Below the pieces are notes generated by a model. It did no database searches and was not told the origin of the DNA. It was given only the letters and a program-made list of their open reading frames with translations. From Phoronis australis (lineage: Eukaryota; Phoronida; Phoronidae), in NCBI GenBank assembly GCA_002633005.1, contig NMRA01000387.1, forward strand, positions 239,681 to 303,680: a stretch of DNA of 64,000 nt, written 5' to 3'. Positions 24,170 to 36,498 of this stretch are shown here, one piece after another (the first letter of the stretch is position 1; each line of letters begins with the position of its first letter). Both the position numbers and the translations under genes were made by a program.

Positions 24170-24516
24170 ATTCCACAACAATTGCGAGACACTTTATAGA
24201 TTGCTGTTTCTTCTTCTTTTAGCGTCTGTATTTGAGTTGACAGCACCTGTGCACCAAATTCTCTAGCTAACTGTTGTTATGAAGCAGATCAAGTGGTGAT
24301 CTACTGCCTGGGTTTGTTTTTATTCATTTTGATATGTATTGAATTGGTTTGTCTTATTATTGAATTTTTCAATATTAATTTATAAAATCTATTTAGTGTT
24401 ATTAGCCAAGTGCGAAATTCTGGTCTAATCCAAATTTAATTAATATCAACGAGAATCTAAATCTCTGTGGTGTTTTGTGTTAGTGCAAGAAGAGTGCATT
24501 TTGCTTATTGGATTTC
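24170..24516 (+). repeat. 0.35-kb direct duplication, copy B
   Basis: This is the second copy of 23822-24168, beginning at the base after the N. Confidence 0.93.
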
Positions 24517-27500
24517 TTTATTGAATTTCTGCATTAGCTTTATAATTGTGCAGCACTTTGCTATATGAGATAAAGGGATTCCTGTGTGGAAGTCAATCAT
24601 TTAATGTATGTCTAGGATGAACAGTGCAAGATTTAAGGGAGCATTTCTCAAAAATGTGTGGAGTCTAATTCTTATTTTTGTTCAGTTATGTTAATGTAAA
24701 TTGAGAACCATTGCATAACTAATAAGTCTTATAGATAGTATGAAAATTCCTGTGCCCAATTCGTATTTGACAAAACTCAAAACACAGTTTTCATGTTCAA
24801 CTAGGCCACCACACCCATGTTGGCTCACTGTATAAACTTCAATTGGTTGTCTGGGAATGATGTCACAGCACAGGTCTTTCAGGTATCCAACTTCCTTAAT
24901 CTTAGTTTCCTGAGTGTTTATCGTTGGAAATGAACACCTTTAAATCGTGAAGATTGTCACTCATTCAGGTAAGAAGTCAGCGCAATGTTTCATTTCCATC
25001 TGATAGCACTCATGGGTTTTGTGATGTTAGGTTAGAGTTTCTTAAGCAGGGGAAGTATTTGCATGGTAAACTGTGACTGACTAAGGATTCGGAATTTTGT
25101 AAACTAATGTTTTCATTCATTACTGCACAAAACAGCATACAAGAATCAATGTAACAAACAAACAAACAATCCCCGTAATACACCATGTTTAAACCAGATT
25201 TCTCAGTAATCCGTGGAATGCAATCACTTAATTACTTTTGTGCTCTACACATTCTGCAATTTTTGGCGGTCACTGGAATATTTGTAGAGATGATAGCGAT
25301 CTCTAAGTTCTATGAATTCTGTGAACTCTAGCGTATTGGGCGATGCTCTGGTCTTCTGGTGTGGGTGCATTGGTTAAGATCTGGACACCTGTGATTATTT
25401 CGTGCTTGACTACATCTGGTTAAGGTGACTGAGCTCTCATTATGTTGGATTCCAAAGGCATTCATACGTTTTCATAAAACTGGTTTCGGGTTGTCATGAG
25501 GATGGCATCACTCCTGTAGTGTGTTCCAATAGCAAATATCCCACATAAACTTTTCAGCAATGGGAGAACGTGGACGTGGCTTTCTCTACCCAATTTCAAA
25601 CTCTGTTGAGTATGGCCCATCGAGTTGACAAGATGAAATTCAGTTTTTCATTCGAAGACCGTTTGTGACAATGGACTGTTTCGCGTGAATCGTCTGCTAG
25701 TGGTATTCATCACGTATTTCCTGATGACAGCCATATTATATAAAGTCTTGTTTACTTTCGTTGAAAATTTTGATAAATTGAATTTTTTTCTATTCCACTT
25801 AATTTTAAGAAACAAGGTTTTGTGACTGTCTGGTCCACGATTGAATTTTTCGTGTACTAAGAATCAACGGGAATGTGAACAAGGAAACTCGGGTGTATTC
25901 TAGTAAAAAAACAGTGATTTTTCATGCATGGCGATGGCGCTGTCTACATCCATAATACAGATATCAAACCGGAAACGTTCTGCGTACAACTCTGAAGCGT
26001 CGTGCTTGATGTAATTTCAAGTTCTGGTGTGCAAGACAGCTTCATTGATGGAAGAAATGCTATTACTTTCAATCACATTTTGAAACTTTGGACATAAGAG
26101 GCTGAATTGTTTGAATATCCCACTAAATTATAGTAGCAGTTTGACATCATGATACTCACATAATTTATGAAAACACTCATCTATGACATCTGCGATACTG
26201 TAAGTCCACGCGAGAATACAGAACGCTGTCTACCAACTACCCTATCGCTATCTAGCAACAAAGCGTATTTCATCATGTCTCGGCTATATTGGAAAATAAC
26301 TGTTATCGCATTGTCCTTTTCCATTCCTGTGGCACTTTGCTACCGTCATAATACCCTAGCATATGAAAATTACTTGTAAAAGGGAGCACGAGTCCTCTAA
26401 CTCAGCATGTTTCTGCACAGCTCCACATTCCTCAAGCTCTGTACTTTTGTGGCCATTCTGAATGAACACACTTTGAACAATTGAATTTCTTACATTCCGG
26501 ATCATGAGTGCAGTTTTTGCGTGTTTGCGCACATTTTTTAGAAAAGTCAAGTGTTTCATTTTTTATTTAACATGTGCTCCAAGTACCTGTCCAAGTAAAA
26601 GGTTGTTTTCCAAGCATTGTGAGCCAGTTTGTCAGACACTCAAAGTAGGTACTTGAATAGGGACTATTATGATTATATCTGTTTGAAATATTTTATTGTA
26701 TTGTTTTGAAGAATAAAAGACTTTAATGTCCTAATTTTGATACTTTATTGCTGCTGTCTTAATTTTGTTCATGGGAATACTCAACTTCTTTTGCACAAAT
26801 ATAATTTTCAAAATTGTCTTTTTTTCCATTTTTCAAAGGTTGATTATTGCAAGCAATGGAAATTTCACCTCAAGCTATTGTATAGCATCTACACTGCTCA
26901 GCCAATTCTGGTAATAACTAATTCTTCTCAATCGTTATTCTTGCGAAAAATTAAAAAAAAAGAATTTTTGTGCTAAATAAGAATTGGGTTACACTATTGT
27001 TTCATGTATTGGTTTACATATGGAAGTACACATTTCAAAGGCAATGTTCAGTTCATTCAACAGTCATCTGAATGTGGGTTCAAGCTATTAATATTTCTGT
27101 TAAGTATTAATATGGCAGCTGGTCAAATATAACATGGCTGGTTTCAATGTTTTGCACTCCCTTAGTCAAGCCATTTTCATCATAATGTCTCAGGATCAAA
27201 GCATGTATAGGATATTAATTAGATAGTTCTAAAACACATAAGTAATATGCCTCTGCGTTAACTGAATATTGAATGGTGGTACTCGTGTCATATTCTGTAA
27301 ATTGAAACTGGTAGCTGGTCGTCTTATTAAGGTGTTGGCCATTATATTTTAAAGCGCTTTCTCATTAAGTGAACTTCAATACCGAAGCTTCAACGAAACA
27401 TTGCTTACCTTTCCGACGTAATAGCGATATCAAAGTTATCACTAGTTCGACAGACGATGCAGTTCATTCGTACTCTCAAACAATTATTGAGTAGTGGGTT

Positions 27501-27714
27501 CGAGGCTTACTGAAAGTTGTTCTCCTGTCATTTACGAGTGTTTGTGAAAATGATCATCAGTGTCATTCTTCATCAGATATGCCTTCTTTTATTTATTTAT
27601 GTCTGTATATTGAGAGCATGTCAGCTACGCTATAATAACAAAGAAAATTTCTTGCGAGTCTCGAGTCTCGCATGATTGTATATTGTTGCCGCGACCTTTA
27701 CCGATAAGTTCGAC

Positions 27715-27852
27715 GAAGCTTCGCTTTAAGTGTTCCCACTATACCAAAGATTCGATTAGTACTGAAGCTTCGCTTTTAAATCCTACTATTGTAAGTGAAG
27801 TTTCACTTGCAGATTAACTACCAGAGTTTACCTTTCCACTTACCGAAACTTC
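27715..27852. promoter_or_regulatory. Cluster of GAANNTTC palindromes (heat-shock-element-like)
   Basis: GAAGCTTC at 27715 and 27764, GAAGTTTC at 27797 and GAAACTTC at 27845 lie within 140 bp, and another GAAGCTTC is at 27384. GAANNTTC is the core dyad bound by HSF. Three of the four sit inside longer inverted repeats (for example AAGTGAA-GT-TTCACTT and TACCGAA-AC-TTCGGTA), which equally suggests repeat debris. Function is inference only. Confidence 0.3.
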
Positions 27853-29311
27853 GGTAAAAGCGAAGTTTTGTTTCTATTGGGAAAGTGACTTAAGATCAAA
27901 GTGCTTTAGATCAAGTTACAGCCACAGACGATTGATGAGGTTGAAAATTTCTAAGCCTTGGCTGGATTCCTTTTCCACTAGTTGATATTCTGTTGATGCT
28001 GGTATGAACTGTGACTGTTCATCCGTGGTATGTTAACAAATTTATTTACCTGCCTTGGAATCAATAAAGGCAGAAATCTCTCACAATTTGACCTAAATTT
28101 TGCAGATTAAACCTTTACCTTGGGCTATTGCCTTGAACATTTAGGGATATGTTGTGTGTGTTTGGCAAACACATAAAAAGTAATGTGATGAAAGAAGTCA
28201 GTAACGTATTTGGAAAATTTACATTTTCGACACAAGTCTTTTTCACACACCATTTTTGCAAATAGTAGTATCCCTGCCGAAAAGTTGATGTTATCGTAAT
28301 AGGAACCAATCAAATTCAACAAACCCATTTATGTAAATTTTCTTGGTATGACCCATATTTTAAATATGTGGTCATTGGATTTCATTTTCTTTGCATGTTT
28401 CTACCAAGTAGAACTGAGTTAGGCTCTTTAACTTTAGGAAGCAGAAAGGCATTGAAGTTAGTTTTTTTTTGGAAACGGGTATTTTTAATGGCTGATTTCT
28501 TTAATTTTAGTCATCCAATTTTTATCAAAGTCATGTGTATCAAACGGAGGAATTTGGTTCCAGGTATGTTTTGAAACAAAAGTGAAGGTATTGCAAATTT
28601 CTTTGTGAATCTCTCTCGTCACGCTAGAACCTGATCATGCGTGGGAATGACCGCCTCCTGAATGGTGTCGCGTTGCCTCAATCTTAATTATTTTCTCTGC
28701 TTATGAGCAGGGTACTGTTAAGTTAATTTATGGCCTTGTCACGTAATTGACGGTATTGTTCTTTACTCAACACTAGCAACTGTTACCACTAATTGATTGA
28801 ATAGGTAGTTCACAATTAACATGTGATACGTGTTTTTCTGCTTGTTACATCAAGCCACTATTAACCGAATTGCAGTCGTGTTGTCGTCGTCAAATACGTT
28901 CTGTAGCCAAGAGCTCTAGTCACTACTTCAGAACTTTTGGGCTATAAGCTGCAATACAAGCCAAGAGTATTCAGACAAAATGACCCAGAATTCCCTGTCA
29001 CGACGGCTGGACGGAAGCCTTATTCATTGTTAGAGTAGTATTCCCTCATGACCGAGACTGGGGAATGAACAAGACAGCCATAAAGGTTGCTAAGACATTC
29101 TGAAATCAGAAGTCTGCTGCCCAAATATTTATTACCAGTCTTTTTGTTGTTCACTGAACTAGCCGCCATGGCAAGAGAAATGTGTTTTGTCAGATTTCTT
29201 TTGTCTTGTATTGTACATTTGCCGTACAAATACAGTCACAAAAATATTCATTGAGGAAGATTTGCTCCCATATTGCTATTTGAATAGACTTGAGAGTCTA
29301 AATTTATTCAG

Positions 29312-29324
29312 CCGGCAGGGGGCG
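29312..29324 (+). promoter_or_regulatory. CTCF-like site
   Basis: CCGGCAGGGGGCG fits the core of the CTCF consensus (CCASYAGRKGGC) apart from the third base. It is a single GC-rich word in AT-rich DNA. Occupancy cannot be judged from the sequence. Confidence 0.3.
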
Positions 29325-30563
29325 TTAGTGGGCCACGGGTCACACAGGCTGAATATTCACGTAGTGCTGATGGCACTTTGTTGGTTATTTGAATCGAGAC
29401 CGAAATCTGTTCACCCACAGAGGGCTGTCGTGGGCTATGTGTCGGACCCACATGATTTCATTGGCGTATCTTCAAGATTCATCCACAAGAACTGTGTCGC
29501 CTCTTAGTATACTTCATTTAATGCCGCTTTTATGTCAGAAAATAGTGATTGGCATATTAACCCGATTGGTTGTTTAATGAAATCACTGGAGAGCACCTAA
29601 TCTTTCAATTGGTGTTACGAAAACCCCATTTATTGGACTAATGGTATCAAAAACAACTTCTTGTGTGACACATACTTTTCTACTTGTGTTCGTCAAGCTT
29701 CTTGTTAACCCAGTTTGCTGCATTGTGAAGCCATAAACGTTTTCCTATTTTCAATGAGTTGTAAACAGTGTTAAATGGATGTAAAACTAATCACATATTA
29801 AAGATGGTACATTTCTGGTGCTAACAGTTTGCTAAACAGCAACTTTAGAACAAGCTATTGTTTAAAATATTTTAATACGACATTAAATGAAAGTCTAATC
29901 ATATACACAATTACAGGGAAACCTTCTGAAGAAGACAAATCTGATAAAATGACTAATGTTTAAAAAACAAGTTGGCATATTGACAGTTTCTAGTTTCACG
30001 TTTTTTTGTAATCTTTACATTAATTTACCATGCTCATGTTGACATTTTTTCCTGCTCTATTCTTAATTCAGAATTTTCTTTTTTTCTTCCTCAGGTAAAA
30101 ATCTAGATTTCAAAAATAACATGAAATTAATGCTCAATAAATTCTCTTTAAGTTGTCACTTTTGAAAACGTGAGATGCGTCTTGGAATTGTTTGAGACTG
30201 TTTTATTTAAAATTGGCTCAATTTTTGTTTCAAGTCCCAAGTGTGAAGTGAAGCATGTTTAAATAGTCCGTGTTAGAGATTTTTTGTCTGCACAGATGAT
30301 GGCAACAACCAGTGAAATGTTACGGTCTGTGCACAATCCTGGCTTGTCATTCTTTGTCGGTCGGCTATTGATTTTTGTAGCGTTTAAATTGCTCTTCGTT
30401 GAAATCATCCAACATTAAGTTGGTTAGTGTTGTCATTAAAAGGAAACATTCCTGAATAAACTCACAGGCCGCAACCTGCAGTTTCCTCCTGATTGAAAAT
30501 AATGTGTCCGTTCTGTGATGAGCTAAAGACTTATTGGTAAACTTAGAAGACATTTGGCTTGTT

Positions 30564-30731
30564 TGTTGAATGGTAGTTACAGTATGTTGAATGGTAGTTA
30601 CAGTATGTTGAATGGTAGTTGCAGTATGTTGAATGGTAGGTACAGTATGTTGAATGGTAGTTACAGTATGTTGAATGGTAGTTACAGTATGTTGAATGGT
30701 AGTTACAGTATGTTGAATGGTAGTTACAGTA
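30564..30731. repeat. 21-bp minisatellite, 8 units
   Basis: The unit tgttgaatggtagttacagta is repeated eight times with two single-base variants (units three and four). Because 21 is a multiple of three, both strands stay open (MLNGSYS repeats on plus, YCNYHST repeats on minus), which mimics a coding repeat. Nothing around it supports an exon. Confidence 0.95.
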
Positions 30732-33700
30732 ACGCCAGGTAAAATTCCTTTGGTGTTGTGTTGGATGCGGCCAAACTAAAGCTGAATTTTGCATTTTTAG
30801 TTCTAATGCAATACCTATGCGACTTCGAAATACCGCAGTGCCTTCGATGAATTTGTAGTATTTACCCACAGTGCTGTGCATTCCTGTGACACTCGGCCCG
30901 TAGCTGCACATTGCTGCTATGCTAATCACTACTTCAGATTAAAGTTAGTTTTTCCATTTGTCATTTTGATGCCAGTAAAGTTTGCATTGTGAGTTGCAAT
31001 ACAGAGTTGCAATAAGATTTGAAAATCTGATTGAGGTGTGATAAATTATAGTTCGGTTGTCGGCTCAACTCAGAAGTGTGTTTACCTGCTCTACCTTTTG
31101 CAAACGAGGTCAATCATAAAATGTGGCCTTCTAGCTACATGGGACATGGGAATTTTAGGTGTAGTAGCATAGATATTTTTCCTTTCTTGTGGTACTGTAG
31201 TTTTCAAAATAAATTTGACAAAATTTTGACGAATAAGACCGTGATTTTTCTTTGATTCCCAATTCGTTTCAATTACATTTCAATTCTGGCTAAAACATGT
31301 CATAATCTTGACATGGGCACCACGCACTTTGACGAAATTGCTACAAATAGCCACACTAGTGGTTTCAATGAAAACAAGTATTTTGCAATGTTTATAATTA
31401 AAATAGTTATGTCATGTTTTCATGTACTGGTACACATCATCACCAGGAAAACATTGGCCATCTATTGAACTAGTCCCTAACAGTGTACACCTACAGGAGT
31501 GAACTTGATGCACAGCTGCATAGTAACATCAGCGGATTATCACAGGTTATTTGAATTTTGTCATTGATGTTACCGAGTTGCTGTGCATCCACCCTGTTCC
31601 CGTACATGTACACAGTTTGGGCCTTGTTCTTGAGATGGCTAGTCTTTTCGTGATGGTGGGTTTGTCAAGCACCTCCAGTCATGTTGAAAATATCTTGTTG
31701 TATTTATATACAGCTGTACAAGTCCAAATGCCAGACACTGTAGTGTCACATAAACTCTGACAAAGCTTGACAAAAATCACATCCCAACAAATGTTTGTCA
31801 AGGGCTAAATTGCCAAACAAGGCTGACCAGAAGTTCATCCAAGATGGACATAGTCCGATAGAGTTCTGTCAAAACTACTGTACACTCAGATTCATAGTTC
31901 AAATTATTTATGATATTCTTATGATGTCATTGGCTGTTAGGGTTATTAAAAAAAACTTCATTAGTTATTAGGTAAACTTTAGAATATTTTTGGTATTTAA
32001 TGGGAAGTGACGTCACTTGAGCGATAAGCCGCTTTCGCATGCAATTTGCGAACTGTTCATCGTTGTTCAAGTCTTTGTCATCCTGAGGGACATTGTGGGA
32101 CATGAACGAATTATTAGACCACTTGCTGTGTATCAGATAGTTCCTTAGTTACAATAGCTTTGCTTTGTAATCTGGGAGAGAACTTTTACTGTTGGCTTTT
32201 GCCAGAGACGATGCCCTACAAGTTACTTTGTCTTGTTATTTGCTGAGCATGGCCTCTAGGAATAACGAACTGAGTTTTTGCAAGACCAAAAATCACTTCT
32301 TATACAGCCTTCGACTCGGGCGAAATTTCCTGCTCCTAATGGTATATTTGTCACTCGTATTCCCAGTTTTGAGCTGGTAGAAACTGACGACCAGAAAAGA
32401 AGCTGACCGTCCACATCGTGCCTGTTTGAATAATACAAGTGAGGTCAATTTCATACTCGTACTCTACATTTTCTTTGCACATTTTGAACATTTACCCGCT
32501 TATGTCAAGCCCTGTCATCTCACTAAAAAAGAACTTGAAACGAATTTTATAGCAGTAACTGGTCTAAATGAAGATTTAGTTTCTTCAACGGAACACAGGT
32601 TTATTACCACAATACGCAATTTGATTGCGACTTGACATTTCACCATTGTCTGCTATAACTAAAATGTGTTTTGTGGATGTTAACATCTTGAAACACTTGA
32701 AGCTATGCACATGCCTGGTGTTGCTGTTGCGAAAGTCGGAAATCGTCAAGTCAGCCTCAATCAGTTTATAAGCAGTACTTGTAGTGATGATTAGATTGAC
32801 GTTCTTTGAAATCAATGGACATCATGCTAGCTAATAGATGTTATGAGATGAAATTCATCTAATGATTCTGATGTCAGCAATAGTTCGGACTTTCTACATT
32901 TTCCCCGGGTAATGAAAATGGGTTTTAGCGTCGTTCATAAAAGTACCAGTTTTGTGTTTGGGCACATCCTTTTGGAGTAGACATAATTTTGGAGAAGCCT
33001 GAATGTGTGCATTCATTCTAACTGTTTGTGCTATTCATTTGGCTTTAATTTACTGTGCAAATGCATTATTATTGCGGAGAATTTTTTAAACTGAAATTGT
33101 GTGAAATTTGGGGCATAAATCAGTCGCTTCTCACAATGATGAACATAATGAACTTTACCACATAAACTGTACAATCTTTGTTAGCTCGCTTTATTGCAGA
33201 GCAGAAATTATTTCTTATGACAAACCAAATGGGAAAGAAAAAAGGGACGCGCTATTGAGATACGTGTTTATTTTTCTGAATAGCAGTCGCCCTAAATGTG
33301 ATCTGGGACTTGGTTGAAGCATTTCGCTTTGATTGGCCATGAAACTAGTAGCCAATTCTCATAAAACTATAAATTCAAATCTTCACTGATTTAGCTCCCA
33401 ATACGGCTGTCAGGTGGAATTCTATTTTGTCAAACTTCTCCGCTAAAATATAGATTAAGAACAAGTATCACTTTATTACTAGCATAGTTTCTACTGTGTA
33501 GACGTCATAAACCAACAATTGATAAAGTTTCCACTATTCTAGTATAGTTATCAGTCTTCTTGGACAATTTCTCAAAGTATTTTCCCCTGTTAGCTATGGT
33601 GTTGCATTTATTTTGGGTAACTTGCCTTTTATAAAAAGGAAAAAGATCATTCGTCCGCCATATTGTGCTTTGAACTAGAAAGATTTTATAGTATTTTAGC

Positions 33701-36388
33701 CATATGTTAAGGGTGTCTGGTCATTTCAGAATTCGCTGAAAAATCGATCCTCTGGATATTTCATTTTGCATTTGGGCATGAACTCGTGTTAATTTTTAAA
33801 TCTCTGGTCTACCATTTCTGAGATGTCGACATGTAAAATAAGTACCATGTAGATAGTAGTATTAGATGCTTCTTGAATTTTCATTGGTTGCTTTTTACGT
33901 TAGGAAGTAGACACACTCTTGGGTTTTTGAAATTGATAATGTAACTACATTCCGACGTCTTGGGCGTTTTGTATAATTCCATGGAAACCCAGTGGTTGAA
34001 CTCTGCTTCACAAAGTCGCTTGTTATCTTAAAATAATTACAACACGCTCTTGTAAATATTGCCTGTGGTAATTAGTTAAAAACATTACCGCGAACAGAAA
34101 GATATTGATTTATTAATTATGCGTATATAGTTCATTGCGCTTCCACGTGCATGGCTGGGAATACTCAATAAACACAAGAATGAATTTCACACGCCAGTGG
34201 TATGTTAAAAATTCACGAGTTTGAGACAGTGAAAAATTAATTATTGTGCTTAAAGTATGAATTTGTACCAAATTTTAGAAATGGCAGTCTCCATTTTAAG
34301 AATTAGGATCAACAACAACTGATGATTCCGCTACATGATATGGAGACGCATGAAAACATTTCAAAGCCCATTTTTTGATTATTTTATGACCCATCAAGTC
34401 TATTTTCAGGCTGTTGATTTAAAACGTGGGGTCCGATATTTCAGAATTCTGATGAGCGTCTAAATCACCCATAACCCATACTTCAGTACCTAGAAAATTC
34501 AGCTTGAATTTTGGTGTCCCATTAGTTCTAGAGCCCGGCTGCCCAAACTGGAGAATTTTTGTTGTCCTATTGCCATTCTTTATTGAAAAGCTGATGATGT
34601 TTCTGGGTTTCCGTCTTCTGCCTCATCATAAATACAATTGCTTAATGGAACACCATAGTTCCTTCTGCTACGTGGTGGTTTTTTCCTGCAATGATGCACT
34701 TCACTGTGATACTTGCCCCACGGTTGTATACTGTTACCATGGTATTCACTATTTTGCATTAGGACTATTTTGTCATTCAGTATTCTGATGCAAATAAAGT
34801 TGTATTGTTGCACAGTGAGTTGCAATTGAACATAGAATTTATTTAGAAATTTGAGTCGTCTGATGAATCATTTTTCTCTTGTCTGACACGACTGACAAGT
34901 GGGTTTTCTTTCTGAAAGACTTAAGCAATGAAAGTACGACACAACCGACTCAATTTTCCAAAAAATACAGACCAGAAGCAACTGTCATTTTTTGTCAAGG
35001 AATTCGACAAATGAAATTTCAGCTGTGTGCCATATTGTAGCTTGTTTCATTCTCAAATATCTCTGCATTTTATCACTCGATATAGCAGACAAGTGAAATT
35101 TCATTTTCTCATTTTTCCATAAAAGTTTTATAACACCAAATTATAGCTTTTTTATGTTCAAACTGGGAACGTGATCATTCCGTAATTAATTAGCTAATAA
35201 TAAAAACAGGGCCACGAGCAATATTGATTCTACTAGCAGCTATCAAAGAGTTTATTACAATCTGGCATCAGAAAATGTCAGGGATCAACTGTCACAAATA
35301 TGCATGGTTGCAAACATCTTTTGATCTACCTTGGCTGTTGTGTCGTATGTGTTTTGTAAACTTGGTGAGGAAAATCAATGAATGGTTAGTCTGTAATCAT
35401 CAATTTACATTTGTTTTAAGAGGTCACAGGGATTGTGACAACTCTGGAGGCTCTAATCAAACCTGCATGTATTTCTTTTTGACTGCCAGGCAAATTCTGC
35501 TGGTAGATACCGGTATTATTGGATGTCTCATGAATTAACTGTTAAAAAATTGTGTTATTTGAAATGGCTCCTCACAGTGTGTTGGTTCAGCATCGTTAGT
35601 ACAAAAAAGCAGACTCAACTAGAGTTTCAGACAACATGTTCTCAGTTGATTCTCCTTTGATTTTCTGTTTAAGATTCTGGTTTTAATTAACCATTCCTTA
35701 TATTGGTTAGTTTCCTTCTTAGTTGAACAAATTGACAAAATTTCAGCTTGTTTTTCTATCCTTTCACCACAAATTTGTGGCAAATTCTATGACATTGATA
35801 TTAGGTTCACGTGAGTGGAGAAATGTTAGCAAAATGTGCTGCCTTCAAAAGGTCATTTACGCCAACAGTTGTTTTCTCACCTCGTAATGCATCGCTTTTG
35901 GAGTGAAGATTTGTGCTAAGTCACTCTGTCTCCACAATAAACTCATTCACACAACAATTAGCAAAGGAACTTTTCCCCTCCTACTTGTGTTTCCTCGGAG
36001 TTGTATGGTCTACTTACAAAAGTTCTTGCAGAAACACCAGCTACAAAGGTGCAGCAAAAGTGACATTTGCAACTGTTGACTTTACTGGCATTTTTGCTAC
36101 TGGCAAAGGTAGTATCGAAAATGTTGGCATTTAAGGCAGCATGTGAACGAGGTGTAAATGGATGCAACTTCAACGGGACAAGCAGCAGTTGTATTAGAAA
36201 TGCCTATGGAGCACTGTGACATGTTACTTACATGGAAACAAATTTCTGTAATGCATGACATTTTATAAGCTGTCAAATGATAAACACTTGATAAGTTTTT
36301 TTTGGTAAGTTCTGCTGAGCAGGTATTTTTTCCTTGTTTTCAATACTAACTACCGTTTGATTTTGAATTTTCTATTTTCTCAACTTAG
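30732..36388. other. Non-coding stretch, likely ADCY9 intron
   Basis: No exon or known domain is recognised up to the acceptor site at 36387-36388. One full CRE palindrome is at 32008. Fragments such as 'tctcatttttcc' near 35115 resemble interiors of the MITE family seen at 16.7 kb. Confidence 0.45.
32008..32015. promoter_or_regulatory. Full palindromic CRE (TGACGTCA) inside a 14-bp palindrome
   Basis: TGACGTCA is embedded in the perfect palindrome AAGTGACGTCACTT (32005-32018). It lies in the putative ADCY9 intron. This is a CREB/ATF consensus match only. Confidence 0.4.
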
Positions 36389-36472
36389 ATACCCGAAAAG
36401 TGCGTGGTCTGACTGAGAACTATGACTCGGAAGCTCAACGCTTCACCGTTCAGCACGTAGAAACTTCCGGAG
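36389..36472 (+). CDS. ADCY9: ADCY9-like exon: end of the C1a catalytic domain
   Basis: This is an internal exon between an acceptor (caacttag at 36381-36388) and a donor (gtgagt from 36473). It starts with the last two bases of a codon and ends with one base of the next, giving the peptide TRKVRGLTENYDSEAQ followed by RFTVQHVETSG. Joined to the next exon the frame continues as V-I-K-T-Y-F-I-V, the usual end of the C1a catalytic fold (compare VKTYLI in cyclases). In the full protein C1a pairs with C2 to convert ATP to cAMP. The exons for the rest of C1a and the first membrane block are not in this window and must lie upstream. Alone the exon would be weak evidence. The frame match to the exons at 37698-49944 makes it firm. 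Confidence 0.85.
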
Positions 36473-36490
36473 GTGAGTGACATTTGTGTG

Positions 36491-36498
36491 TGACGTCA
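36491..36498. promoter_or_regulatory. Full palindromic CRE (TGACGTCA) 18 bp past an ADCY9 exon
   Basis: An exact TGACGTCA octamer just inside the intron after the exon ending at 36472. It is a consensus CREB/ATF match. An intronic position next to a splice donor is unusual for a promoter element, so chance is a real alternative. Confidence 0.35.

Larger units (their letters stand above)
24517..30563. other. Long non-coding stretch, likely ADCY9 intron
   Basis: I looked for the adenylyl cyclase C1a motifs that must precede the exon at 36389 and found none here. The stretch contains a palindrome cluster at 27.7-27.85 kb and a CTCF-like site at 29312, listed separately. Nothing else is recognised. 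Confidence 0.45.

Noticed and set aside
30564-30731. CRISPR array
   Set aside because: The units are contiguous with no unique spacers, and the genome is an animal's.
30543-30929. Repetitive 128-codon minus-strand frame and a matching plus-strand frame
   Set aside because: Both come from the 21-bp minisatellite, whose unit length is a multiple of three. No other coding sign is present.
35224-35538. 104-codon plus frame as an ADCY9 exon
   Set aside because: It has no cyclase motifs and no matching splice phase to the exon at 36389.
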